Below are positions 26,685 to 33,727 of a DNA stretch of 33,727 nucleotides, one piece after another; position 1 is the first letter of the stretch; every line of letters begins with the position of its first letter. The notes under the pieces are model-generated. The model saw nothing but the letters and a program-made list of their open reading frames with translations. It did no database searches and had not been told where the DNA came from. The DNA lies in NCBI GenBank assembly GCA_005791535.1, contig SXWH01000267.1, forward strand, positions 1-33,727, in the 5' to 3' direction. This stretch comes from Verrucomicrobiaceae bacterium. GTDB lineage: Bacteria > Verrucomicrobiota > Verrucomicrobiia > Chthoniobacterales > Chthoniobacteraceae. The position numbers and the translations under genes were made by a program.

Positions 26685-27812
26685 TTAGAGCGTGAAAGCG
26701 GGCAGTTTGATGATTTTGCCGCCGTTCATTGCGGATTCGTGGGCGCAGAGGCCGACGCAGGTCCAGTTTGCAGATTGCTTCGCATTCGGGAATGGATCGC
26801 GGTTTTCCACGAGCGCGCTGACGAACTCGTGCGCGAGGTGCGGGTGGCTTCCGCCGTGTCCTGCACCCTGGACGAAGCTGCGATGCGCTTTCTTGCCTTT
26901 CGCGCCGTAGACGCCGCCGGTGGTGAAGGGCTGAATCGGCTTGGGCAGACGCTTGGCGAAGTCGGGAGTTTTGACGAGCTTCGGAATCTTGGGCTCGGGA
27001 AGCTTCGCGGTGTGCATCACGAGCGGTTCGTGCTCGATGAGCGGCCATTCGACGGAGGCTTTGTCGCCATAAACGTCGATGCTCTCTCGATACTGGCGGG
27101 CGGTGTCGAACAGCGAGCGGATGATGCGCGCGCTGACGTCGCTGCCTTTGTATTTAATGTGCGCAGTTTCGACCGCGAACGGCGAGCCGTAGTGCTTCTG
27201 GAGTTCCTTGCGAATCGTGCCGGAGCCGAAGCAGCTCACGTATTCCGCAGGCGCGCCGATGAGCCCGGAGACGGGGCCGACGCAGTGCGTGGCATACCAC
27301 ATCGGAGGAAGGCCGGGCCAGTAGTTCGGCCAGCCGTCCATATCCTGCTGGTGCGAGGCCTGCACGAACTGGAGTTTGCCGAGCTTGCCGGTGTCGAGCA
27401 GCTCTTTCATGAACAGATACTCGCGGGCGTAAACGACGGTCTCGGCCATCGTGTATTTCAAGCCGGTCTTCTTTACCAAATCGACGATCTGCTCGCACTC
27501 CTCGATGCTCGTGGCCATCGGGACGGTGCAGCTCACGTGCTTGCCGGCCTTGAGGGCGGCGATGCTCATCCAGCCGTGGTCGGGGATGGGCGAGTTGATG
27601 TGAACGGCGTCGACGCTCTTGTCTTTAAGCAGTTCCTTGAAGTCCGTGTAGCGCTTTTCCACGCCGAATTTGTCGCCGACTGCGTCCAGCTTTTTTGGGT
27701 CGCGCTGGCAGATGGCGTACATGTTTGCATTGGGATGCAACTGATAAATCGGGATGAATTCCGCCCCGAAACCGAGGCCGACGATGGCGATGTTTACTTT
27801 ACCTTTTGGCAT
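26685..27812 (-). CDS. Gfo/Idh/MocA-family oxidoreductase lacking the EKP lysine
   Basis: A 375-residue NAD(P)-dependent dehydrogenase-like protein. The Rossmann fold begins VNIAIVGLGFGAEFIP (residues 6-21), and the second domain starts after the helix at about 103-115. The usual EKP motif (catalytic Lys) is TVP here (residues 96-98, GKHVSCTVPMATS), so that Lys is missing. The C-terminal domain has MWYATHCVGPVSGL, a likely sugar-binding His region. The start is the ATG at 27812; a longer in-frame reading crosses the divergent promoter area. It is upstream of the MFS permease in the same operon. Confidence 0.88.
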   Translation of the reverse strand: MPKGKVNIAIVGLGFGAEFIPIYQLHPNANMYAICQRDPKKLDAVGDKFGVEKRYTDFKELLKDKSVDAVHINSPIPDHGWMSIAALKAGKHVSCTVPMATSIEECEQIVDLVKKTGLKYTMAETVVYAREYLFMKELLDTGKLGKLQFVQASHQQDMDGWPNYWPGLPPMWYATHCVGPVSGLIGAPAEYVSCFGSGTIRKELQKHYGSPFAVETAHIKYKGSDVSARIIRSLFDTARQYRESIDVYGDKASVEWPLIEHEPLVMHTAKLPEPKIPKLVKTPDFAKRLPKPIQPFTTGGVYGAKGKKAHRSFVQGAGHGGSHPHLAHEFVSALVENRDPFPNAKQSANWTCVGLCAHESAMNGGKIIKLPAFTL

Positions 27813-28017
27813 TGCTGGTTGGTTAAAACGGGCCGCGCACTCCGCGCGGAAGCGGGCGGAATGAAGCGGGCGCAGCGGCAGTGCGTCAAACTTTTTATGG
27901 TCCTGTGAAGCAAATTGCGCGGGCTGGCTGTAGCGGTGCGGTGATTCCGCCCGCGAAGTTGCGATTTGCATGAACCATTTGCAAAGTGGCGCAGGTGCGC
28001 TAGCATCGTCGCCCGTT

Positions 28018-28602
28018 ATGACCGCCCATCGCTTTGCAACTCCGATTCTCGCCGCCGCAATGGCAGCAGCCATTTTCAGCGCCTGCGTTTCCACTCCGCG
28101 CAAGCCCGTGGTTCCGCCCGGGCCCGCGCCGAAGCCGACTCCGCTCCCGGTGGGCTGGTGGAAAGGCGACGGCGTGCAGGGTGCGCCGAGCATCGTCGTG
28201 GATCTCTCGGACCAGCGGGCTTATTTCTATAAAGGAAACCAACTCGTCGGTGAATCGAAGTGCTCCAGCGGCAAGAAGGGATTCGGCACACCGCCGGGCG
28301 AATACAAGGTCACGCAGAAGAACAAGGATCACCGCTCGAATCTCTATGGCGTGATCAAGGATGCCGAGGGCGGCACCGTCACCAGCGATGCGGACATGAG
28401 CAAAATGAAGCTGGAGGAAGGGCACACGTTCATCGGAGCAAAGATGCCATTCTATATGCGCTTCCACGGGGGTTACGGGCTTCACGCGGGCAAAGTGCCG
28501 AATTATCCGGCTTCCCACGGCTGTGTTCGGCTGCCGCATTTCATGGCGACGCACTTTTTCCAGAATTCTGTGATTGGCATGCCGGTCACCGTACGCGAAT
28601 AA
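28018..28602 (+). CDS. L,D-transpeptidase (YkuD) lipoprotein
   Basis: A 194-residue secreted cell-wall enzyme. The signal ends in a lipobox-like IFSAC (Cys at 23), then a Pro-rich linker, then a YkuD domain (about 57-192) with HAG (His156) and the catalytic SHGCVR (Cys169, near His167 and Arg171). YkuD enzymes form 3-3 or related cross-links in peptidoglycan, or attach proteins to it; which is done here is unknown. The ATG at 28018 is chosen for the lipoprotein signal; a reading from 27970 adds a non-signal leader. The stop lies ten bases before a tRNA gene. Confidence 0.9.
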   Translation: MTAHRFATPILAAAMAAAIFSACVSTPRKPVVPPGPAPKPTPLPVGWWKGDGVQGAPSIVVDLSDQRAYFYKGNQLVGESKCSSGKKGFGTPPGEYKVTQKNKDHRSNLYGVIKDAEGGTVTSDADMSKMKLEEGHTFIGAKMPFYMRFHGGYGLHAGKVPNYPASHGCVRLPHFMATHFFQNSVIGMPVTVRE

Positions 28603-28612
28603 ACGCGGCGAC

Positions 28613-28687
28613 GGGCAGTTAGCTCAGCGGTAGAGCGTCTCGTTTACACCGAGTTGGTCGGGGGTTCGAATCCCTCACTGCCCACCA
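28613..28687 (+). tRNA. tRNA-Val (TAC anticodon)
   Basis: A complete cloverleaf: acceptor 28613-28619 (GGGCAGT) pairs with 28677-28683 (ACTGCCC); the D arm is GCTC...GAGC; the anticodon loop is TTTACAC with anticodon TAC; and the T arm is GGGGG-TTCGAAT-CCCTC. The discriminator is A, and CCA is encoded in the DNA (28685-28687). It reads GUA valine codons. It is ten bases after the L,D-transpeptidase stop and eight bases before the NagB-like start. Confidence 0.97.
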
Positions 28688-28695
28688 CTTTCCCT

Positions 28696-29469
28696 ATGAA
28701 AGAATTCACCGCCGGAACGCTCCGCGTCGTAATCTCCGAGAACCGCGCCGCGATGGGAGCTGCGGCGGGTGTGGATGCAGCGCGCGCCATTTCCCGCGCG
28801 ATCGAGCGGAACGGAGCTGCGCGCATCATCCTTGCAAGTGCGCCTTCTCAAAACGAGACGCTGGCCGCGTTGCTCGCCGAGCCGCTGGATTGGAGCCGCA
28901 TCACGATTTTCCACATGGACGAATACCTCGGTCTTGCGGTGGATCATCCGCAGACGTTTCGCGCCTACCAGCGGGAGCGGGTGCTTTCGAAAATCACGCC
29001 GCGCGCCTTTCACGGCATTGCCGGTGAAAGCGCGGATGCCGCGGCGGAATGTGCGCGTTACTCCGCGCTGCTGGCTGCCGCGCCGATTGATGTGTGCTGT
29101 CTCGGTATCGGCGAAAACGGGCACCTCGCTTTCAATGACCCGCCGGTCGCCGACTTCGCGGATGCGGCGCTGGTGAAGGTCGTGGAACTCGACGACATGT
29201 GCCGCCGCCAGCAGGTGAATGACGGCTGCTTCCCCGCGCTCGCCGATGTGCCGACGCACGCCATCACGCTCACCATTCCCTCGCTCATGGCGGCGCACGC
29301 GCTGTTTTGCTCGGTGCCCGGTCCGCGCAAGGCGGCGGCGGTCCGTGCGACGGTGCACGATGCGATTGCCACCGCCTGCCCGGCGACCATCATGCGGCGG
29401 CACGCGGCGGCCACGCTTTACATCGACACCGATTCTGCCGCTCTGCTTGGCGAAGCGGCGGCGAACTGA
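28696..29469 (+). CDS. nagB: NagB-like glucosamine-6-phosphate deaminase / isomerase
   Basis: A 257-residue cytoplasmic protein of the glucosamine-6-phosphate isomerase/6-phosphogluconolactonase fold. Family marks are FHMDEY (D75), and GIGENGHLAFNDP at 137-149. NagB catalyses the deamination of glucosamine-6-phosphate to fructose-6-phosphate and ammonia. Compared with E. coli NagB, Asp141 and Glu148 are replaced by Asn and Asp, and His143 is kept, so it may be a distant homologue with a related sugar phosphate. The start is only nine bases after the encoded CCA of the tRNA, leaving no room for a usual ribosome binding site. The rhomboid gene follows 12 bases after its stop. Confidence 0.82.
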   Translation: MKEFTAGTLRVVISENRAAMGAAAGVDAARAISRAIERNGAARIILASAPSQNETLAALLAEPLDWSRITIFHMDEYLGLAVDHPQTFRAYQRERVLSKITPRAFHGIAGESADAAAECARYSALLAAAPIDVCCLGIGENGHLAFNDPPVADFADAALVKVVELDDMCRRQQVNDGCFPALADVPTHAITLTIPSLMAAHALFCSVPGPRKAAAVRATVHDAIATACPATIMRRHAAATLYIDTDSAALLGEAAAN

Positions 29470-29481
29470 TACCTGCGAACC

Positions 29482-30510
29482 ATGCGAAAAATCGGCACCA
29501 TGCCCGGCGAGGAGGAAGCATACCGCTTCGGCGACTTCCTTTATGTGAAGGGAATCGACAACGACGTGGAGCACGCGGAGGGCGAAGGCTTCGAAATCTG
29601 GGTGCACGACGACGCCCAGCTCGATGCCGCGCGCGCGCACCTCGACAGCTTCCTGGAAAACCCCGCTGCGCCCGAGTTCAGCGCCGACTCCGAGGCCGAG
29701 AAAAAGCGCAAGCAGGAGGCCCTTGAAGACAAGAAGCGCAAGTCACGCATCATCAATACCGAGCGGCTCGGCTACGAGCGCAACTTCTCCGCGTTTGCGT
29801 GGCTGCCCATGCTGCTCGCCGTGCTTTCCCTCGCCATTACGATTGTTGCGGGCTCGCTCGAGTTTCTGCCGGAGCGGATGCAGCCTGAAGGGCTGGAAAA
29901 AGAGGAACGCACCGAGTGGCGCACCACGGTGTTCTCGAAGCTCATGATCACCGAATTCCGCCCGCCGCGGTTCGATGGTTTGAAGCCCGATAGCCTTGAG
30001 GACATTCAGGCGCTTGCCGCCAATCCCCGCGAAATCCTCCGTCGCAGCGCCGACTCCACGCTCCCCGAAGTCCGCAGCGGCGAGGTCTGGCGGCTCATCA
30101 CGCCCATCTTCATCCACTCGGGCATCCTGCACCTTGTGTTCAATATGATGTGGCTGCGCGACCTCGGCGGTTTTGTCCACAATCGCTTCGGCTGGCTCTA
30201 CCTCGCCGTGCTTGTCTTCATCAGCGGCGCCCTCAGCAACTACGCGCAACTCCTGTGGTCTGGCCCGCTCTTTGGCGGCATGTCCGGCGTGAACTACGCC
30301 ATCTTCGGCTTCCTGTGGATGCGCGGAAAGCACGACCGCTTTCTCGCGTGGACGATGGACAACACGATCGTCCAGATGATGCTCATCTGGTTCTTCGTCT
30401 GCGCCGTCGGCCTCATCCCGAACGTCGCCAATATGGCGCACGGCGCGGGCCTCGTCATCGGCATGGCGTGGGGGTTCATCAGCGGCAAGCTCTCCAGGGG
30501 AACCTACTAG
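29482..30510 (+). CDS. GlpG-like rhomboid intramembrane serine protease
   Basis: A 342-residue rhomboid protease. Residues about 1-70 resemble the cytoplasmic N-domain of GlpG (IWVHDDAQLDAARAHLDSFLENPAAP matches the second half of that domain); a charged stretch (70-100) follows. The TM core starts near 103. The catalytic Ser268 lies in FGGMSGVNYAIFGF and the His320 in NMAHGAG; H217 and N221 of HLVFNMMW complete the oxyanion site as in GlpG. An extracytoplasmic loop (about 130-200) after the first TM helix is long. It cuts membrane protein TM segments; the substrates are unknown. The gene follows nagB closely and is convergent with the DUF1015 gene. Confidence 0.92.
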   Translation: MRKIGTMPGEEEAYRFGDFLYVKGIDNDVEHAEGEGFEIWVHDDAQLDAARAHLDSFLENPAAPEFSADSEAEKKRKQEALEDKKRKSRIINTERLGYERNFSAFAWLPMLLAVLSLAITIVAGSLEFLPERMQPEGLEKEERTEWRTTVFSKLMITEFRPPRFDGLKPDSLEDIQALAANPREILRRSADSTLPEVRSGEVWRLITPIFIHSGILHLVFNMMWLRDLGGFVHNRFGWLYLAVLVFISGALSNYAQLLWSGPLFGGMSGVNYAIFGFLWMRGKHDRFLAWTMDNTIVQMMLIWFFVCAVGLIPNVANMAHGAGLVIGMAWGFISGKLSRGTY

Positions 30511-30546
30511 CCGGTCACCCCGCCCTGCGGTGCGAAATCGCGGGTG

Positions 30547-31794
30547 CTAAAACGTGTGCACGAAAAGTCCCGAGCGCAGCTTCGGCTCAAACCACGTGCT
30601 CTTCGGCGGCATGATTTGATCCGCGTCGGCGATGTCCATGAGCTGCTGCACCGTCGTCGGGTACATCGAAAATGCCACCGCCGCCTTGCCTCCGTCCACC
30701 AGCTTTACCAGCTCGTCCGTGCCGCGGATTCCGCCGATGAAATCGATGCGTTTGCTTGTGCGCGGATCGTCGATTCCCAGCACCGGCGCGAGCAGCCGTT
30801 GTTGCAGGCCCTCCACGTCCAGTCGCGAAATCGGATCCGCATCCGCCGCCGGCTTCCACGAAAGCCCGTACCACGCGCCGTCGAGATACATCCGGATGTC
30901 CCCCGGCTGCTCCGGCTTTGGCGATGCCCCGCTTGTCAGCGTGAACGCCTCGCCCACCTTTGCGAGGAACTGCTCCTTCGTCAGCCCGTTCAGGTCCTTC
31001 ACCGCGCGGTTGTATGGCATGATTTGCAATTGATTCCCCGGGAACAGCACGCACAGGAACCAATCCGAATCCACCGACCCTTCGCCCTTCGCTCGCAGCT
31101 CCAGAGCCACGCGTGCGGCGCTCGCCGTGCGGTGATGCCCGTCGGCCACATACCCTGCGGGCAGCTTCGCAAACTCCGCAGTCAGCGCCGCAATCACCGC
31201 AGCGTCCGCCACGCGCCATACAGTGTGCTGGATGCCATCGGGCGCGGTAAAATCATACACCGGCGCCTGCTTCTGCTGCTCGGAAACCAGCGCATCAATC
31301 TCCGGCTGCGCGCGGTACGTCAGGAACACCGGACCCGTCTGCGCGCGCAGCGTGCCGATGAGCTTTGTGCGGTCGTCCTCCTTATCCTGCCGCGTCTTCT
31401 CGTGCTTTTTGATCACGTCCTTTGCCTTCGCATTCTCCGCCCGCTCGTGCACATAGTCATCCACATGGCAAACCGCCGCCAGGCCCGTCTGCACATGCGC
31501 GCCCATGCGCTGTTGATACAAATAAACCGCCGGCGCCGACTCCCTCCGCAGCGCTCCCACCGTCTGCAGCCGCTCAAAATTCCGCTTCGCCTGCGAATAC
31601 ACCGCATCGCTGTAAGGATTCGTCTCAGGCGGCAGCTCCAGCTCCGCGCGGTCCACGCGCAACAGCGTATTCGGCCTGCCCTCTGCGAGCACCCGCGCCT
31701 CCTCGGTGTTCAAAACATCATACGGCACGCAGGCCACATCGGCCACTTGAGCGGGATCGGGCACGAGCCCTTGAAAAGCACGGATTCGAAGCAT
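30547..31794 (-). CDS. DUF1015 family protein
   Basis: A 415-residue cytoplasmic protein of the DUF1015 (COG4198) family, of unknown function. The N-terminus MLRIRAFQGLVPDPAQVADVAC, the DVLN segment, HRVD-type NTLLRVDRAELE, the YLYQQRM strand, and the ADGHHRTASA motif (about residue 219) are characteristic. In some bacteria it lies next to serA, which is not the case here. The start at 31794 is chosen because the longer reading lacks family similarity. It is convergent with the rhomboid gene, 36 bases apart, and no strong terminator is visible there. Confidence 0.85.
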   Translation of the reverse strand: MLRIRAFQGLVPDPAQVADVACVPYDVLNTEEARVLAEGRPNTLLRVDRAELELPPETNPYSDAVYSQAKRNFERLQTVGALRRESAPAVYLYQQRMGAHVQTGLAAVCHVDDYVHERAENAKAKDVIKKHEKTRQDKEDDRTKLIGTLRAQTGPVFLTYRAQPEIDALVSEQQKQAPVYDFTAPDGIQHTVWRVADAAVIAALTAEFAKLPAGYVADGHHRTASAARVALELRAKGEGSVDSDWFLCVLFPGNQLQIMPYNRAVKDLNGLTKEQFLAKVGEAFTLTSGASPKPEQPGDIRMYLDGAWYGLSWKPAADADPISRLDVEGLQQRLLAPVLGIDDPRTSKRIDFIGGIRGTDELVKLVDGGKAAVAFSMYPTTVQQLMDIADADQIMPPKSTWFEPKLRSGLFVHTF

Positions 31795-31962
31795 AAGGCG
31801 GGGGAGAAAAGGGCAATCCGCAAAAAGTTCAACCGCGAAATGCCACACCACCCCGCGATCGCCCACCCATCCCACTCGCAGCCGTCTGCAACCTCGTCCG
31901 CGCCGGAGATAAAACCGCGCGCTCCTTGCATGGAGAGGCCCGCTCCGTTAGTAAAAAGCACC

Positions 31963-32715
31963 ATGCTTCCCGAAAAACCCGCCACCGAGCCGCGCCGCAA
32001 ATGGCATTTGCTGCGGTGGGCGTTTGTCGTGTTTGTCGTCGTCTTCGGGTGGGGTGGATGGAGGCATTATAATTTCCAAAAGGCGGTGAAGGAGGCGGAG
32101 GAGCGCGGCTGGAGGTTTTATTACAACGACCCCAACGCAATCATCGGCAAGGACTGGCGGGCCGCGTTTCGTAAAGAGACGTGGAGCGATACTAGACGGG
32201 AGTTGCACATTCCAACCAAAACCATATTAGAGCGCGACTTCGAATTGGTCCGCCGGCTGACGCCAAAAGGATTGGTAATCAACGGCACCTTTCCATGGCG
32301 TGATTTGTCGCAACTCAAGGGCCTTTCGAATTTGACCGTGCTTGTGTTTGGCGACTGCCCGAATCTGTCCAATATCGATGCGCTCAAGGACATGAAGGAG
32401 CTCACCATGCTTGGGATTAATGGTTCCCCTATCCTTGTGAATACCGATCCGATCAAGGAGCTCCAAAATCTGGAGCATTTGGGTCTCAGCGGTTGTACCG
32501 CGCTCACGAATGTGGATGCGTTGCGGGAACTCAAAGCGCTGAAACTCCTCAACCTTTCTGTGTGCACCGGGCTGAAGAACGTGGATGGGCTCCGCGGCCT
32601 CAAAGGCTTGCAGGAACTCATTCTCGAAGGCTGCACCGGGCTCACAAAGGAAGCGGTGGAGGCGTTAAAAGCGGCCCTTCCGAATACCATTGTCGCCGGC
32701 GATTACGATAAATGA
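31963..32715 (+). CDS. Membrane-anchored leucine-rich-repeat protein
   Basis: A 250-residue protein with one TM helix (about 17-33, cytoplasm-facing basic N-terminus) and a soluble part with four or five LRR units of about 23 residues (roughly 111-245), of the bacterial kind with a Cys/Asn at the turn: LTVLVFGDCPNLSNI, LTMLGINGSP, LEHLGLSGCTALTNV, LKLLNLSVCTGLKNV and LQELILEGCTGL. The repeats fit a single open solenoid. The short region before it (35-110) is of unknown type. Such proteins are common in Verrucomicrobia, with unknown roles. The ATG at 31963 is used; one at 31930 would add eleven residues. It is divergent from DUF1015 (168 bases). Confidence 0.75.
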   Translation: MLPEKPATEPRRKWHLLRWAFVVFVVVFGWGGWRHYNFQKAVKEAEERGWRFYYNDPNAIIGKDWRAAFRKETWSDTRRELHIPTKTILERDFELVRRLTPKGLVINGTFPWRDLSQLKGLSNLTVLVFGDCPNLSNIDALKDMKELTMLGINGSPILVNTDPIKELQNLEHLGLSGCTALTNVDALRELKALKLLNLSVCTGLKNVDGLRGLKGLQELILEGCTGLTKEAVEALKAALPNTIVAGDYDK

Positions 32716-32970
32716 CCCGCCGGGTTAGTGGGATTGAGAGGGGATAGGCCGGAGGCGTTGCATCACTGAGCCCGGCGGTTGCGAGGGACGAGCTACGCTG
32801 GGAAGGGGTCGCCATAGGGCGGTTAGCCCGCAGGGGGTTCATCGGTGGCGCGGGGATTGGATGGGACCCCAGCGGGGTAGAGGTTCGTTTGGTCGACTTC
32901 CCAAGGTAGCCGCGCGTTCGTCGCGGCAACCTTGGGCTGATTGCTTCAACGCCTTCGGCGTAAGCGGCCG
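32716..32970. other. Non-coding region with several hairpins
   Basis: No convincing protein gene is seen. Hairpins: CCGCCGGG (32717-32724) pairs with CCCGGCGG (32771-32778); ACCCC-AGC-GGGGT (32866-32878); a long one at 32900-32936, in which CCCAAGGT pairs with ACCTTGGG and GCCGCG with CGCGGC around a 7-base loop, with an A opposite an A between the stems; and ACGCC-TTC-GGCGT (32949-32961). The density of stems suggests a mosaic of palindromic intergenic repeats, which must be tested against the genome. Confidence 0.6.
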
Positions 32971-33020
32971 GTCCGCTTTCAATCACACGCCGCCGGGCTT
33001 CGGGAGGGGCGGGGGGTATT

Positions 33021-33140
33021 GGAGCGGCGACATTGTCTCCGGCTGTCTTACGGCTCTTGTCGCCGACAGCGCTCCGGAGCCTGAAAACTCTAGCATTTTC
33101 GAGGATGGCACGCTGTCGGCGACAAAAATGTCGCCGCTCC
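33021..33140. repeat. Nested inverted-repeat element
   Basis: Two nested inverted repeats: GGAGCGGCGACATT (33021-33034) with its complement at 33127-33140, and TTGTCGCCGACAGCG (33057-33071) with its complement at 33111-33125. On the right side the arms are nearly adjacent (one base apart), on the left they are 22 bases apart. The centre contains GCTCCGGAGC. It resembles a compact palindromic intergenic element; it has no transposase. Confidence 0.75.
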
Positions 33141-33210
33141 CAGTCGCAAGCGACTTCGCAGCCCATGGATACTAATGAGCCACGGCACAGTGTGCCTCCC
33201 GGTGAGCTTC

Positions 33211-33630
33211 GCCGATTCGTCGGTTTAGCATGGTAAGACTCAGGAGCCTTCTGCCAATTCGTTGGCTGAACACGGTAAGACTACGGAGCCTTCCGCCGAT
33301 TCGTCGGCTGAGCATGGTAAGACTACGGAGCCTTCTGCCGATTCGTTTGCTGAGCATCGTAAGACTCCGGAGCCTTCCGCTGATTCGTCGGCTAAGCACG
33401 GTAAGACTCCGTAGCCTCCCGCCAATTCGTTGGCTAAACACGGTAAGACTCCACAGCCTCCTGCCGATTCGTCGGCTATGCACAGTAGGACTCCGGTACC
33501 TCCCACCGATTCGTTGGTGAAGCTCGGTAAGACTCTCACGCCTCGCGCCGATTCGTCGGCCAGCCATGGCAAGTCTCCTTTCCCCTGCGCGAAAAGTCGG
33601 CGCGTGGGTTTGCAGTCTCCTTTGAAATGC
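33211..33630. repeat. Tandem array of ten 42-base units with a TTCG-loop stem
   Basis: The units start at 33211, 33253, 33295, 33337, 33379, 33421, 33463, 33505, 33547 and 33589, each exactly 42 bases. The first nine have a core of the form GCCGA-TTCG-TCGGC, followed by a region such as TGAGCATGGTAAGACTCCGG and a variable end. The tenth is diverged and has lost the core, and an eleventh fragment follows. All units are a multiple of three, and long open frames exist on both strands. See the finding on the co-varying stem. Confidence 0.93.
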
Positions 33631-33663
33631 GCTAAAAGTCATCCTCGGTAACCGTTCACGCTT

Positions 33664-33727
33664 ATGCCTGCGAATCCGACTCCTCGTAACATCCACACCC
33701 TTCGGGCGCTCGCGCACGACCTCGCGC
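33664..33727 (+). CDS. Possible start of a gene running off the right edge
   Basis: An ATG at 33664 opens a frame of at least 21 residues (MPANPTPRNIHTLRALAHDLA) to the edge. It lies 12 bases after the TAA of the frame crossing the repeat array. There is too little to identify it. The minus-strand reading of the same bases is also open but looks unlike protein (Arg-rich). Confidence 0.3.
   Translation, partial: MPANPTPRNIHTLRALAHDLA

Noticed and set aside
26739-27908. + strand open frame (389 residues) opposite the Gfo/Idh/MocA gene
   Set aside because: Antisense to a well-marked Rossmann-fold enzyme; no domain seen.
32642-33166. - strand open frame (174 residues) through the hairpin region
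   Set aside because: Its translation follows palindromic repeats and is Arg/Pro/Ser-biased; it overlaps the end of the LRR gene and has no recognisable domain.
33211-33630. CRISPR array
   Set aside because: The units are direct tandem copies with no unique spacers, so the pattern is a minisatellite-type array.
33172-33717. - strand open frame (181 residues) with RRIGGRLRSLTVLS-type repeats
   Set aside because: Openness follows from the 42-base period; another frame is more protein-like and the stem co-variation argues for RNA structure. Not excluded, but not supported as a gene.

Overview
The window looks like chromosomal DNA of a GC-rich Verrucomicrobiota bacterium (Spartobacteria/Chthoniobacterales-like), judged from the gene mix: a secreted ThuA-like protein, a secreted S9 peptidase, a Gfo/Idh/MocA oxidoreductase paired with an MFS sugar permease, a DUF1015 protein, an LRR membrane protein, and a general lack of clear Shine-Dalgarno sequences. 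The assignment is inference; no rRNA or other marker gene is present to prove it.

Layout. 1-366 (-) is the N-terminus of pyruvate phosphate dikinase. 616-1464 (+) is a secreted ThuA-like protein, ended by a strong hairpin terminator that it shares with the convergent pair 1535-5121 (-): an S9 peptidase carrying an inserted VHL-beta-like domain, and an amidohydrolase coupled to it by an ATGA overlap. 5227-6042 (+) is an HTH-like/metallo-beta-lactamase fusion, convergent with a secretin (6113-7876, -) across a bidirectional terminator. 8137-12826 (-) is a system II cytochrome c maturation operon (lipoprotein, then ResB-like, then CcsA-like), each junction an ATGA overlap. Next come an HrpA-type helicase, a small bacterial PH-domain membrane protein, a secreted Dabb protein, and a fused RsmA-NUDIX protein.

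19261-24947 (-) is a five-gene surface-polysaccharide operon: a polymerase-like membrane protein, one GT2 and three GT4 glycosyltransferases, all four junctions being 4-base ATGA overlaps. 25077-27812 (-) holds a Gfo/Idh/MocA oxidoreductase followed by an MFS permease, ended by a hairpin terminator. 28018-30510 (+) is a very tight run: YkuD L,D-transpeptidase lipoprotein, tRNA-Val(TAC), NagB-like deaminase and GlpG-like rhomboid, with gaps of only 8-12 bases. It converges on a DUF1015 gene (-). An LRR membrane protein (+) follows.

The right end (32716-33663) has no convincing protein gene. It holds several hairpins, a nested inverted-repeat element, and a tandem array of 42-base units whose core is a stem with a TTCG loop. 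The stem arms co-vary between units and the G-T wobbles fall on the + strand, which suggests selection on a + strand RNA hairpin. A possible new gene starts at 33664 and runs off the window.

The most notable items are the VHL-like domain in a prolyl-peptidase-family enzyme with its hydroxyproline-pocket residues kept, the RsmA-NUDIX fusion, the tRNA inside a tight protein operon, and the co-varying hairpin array.
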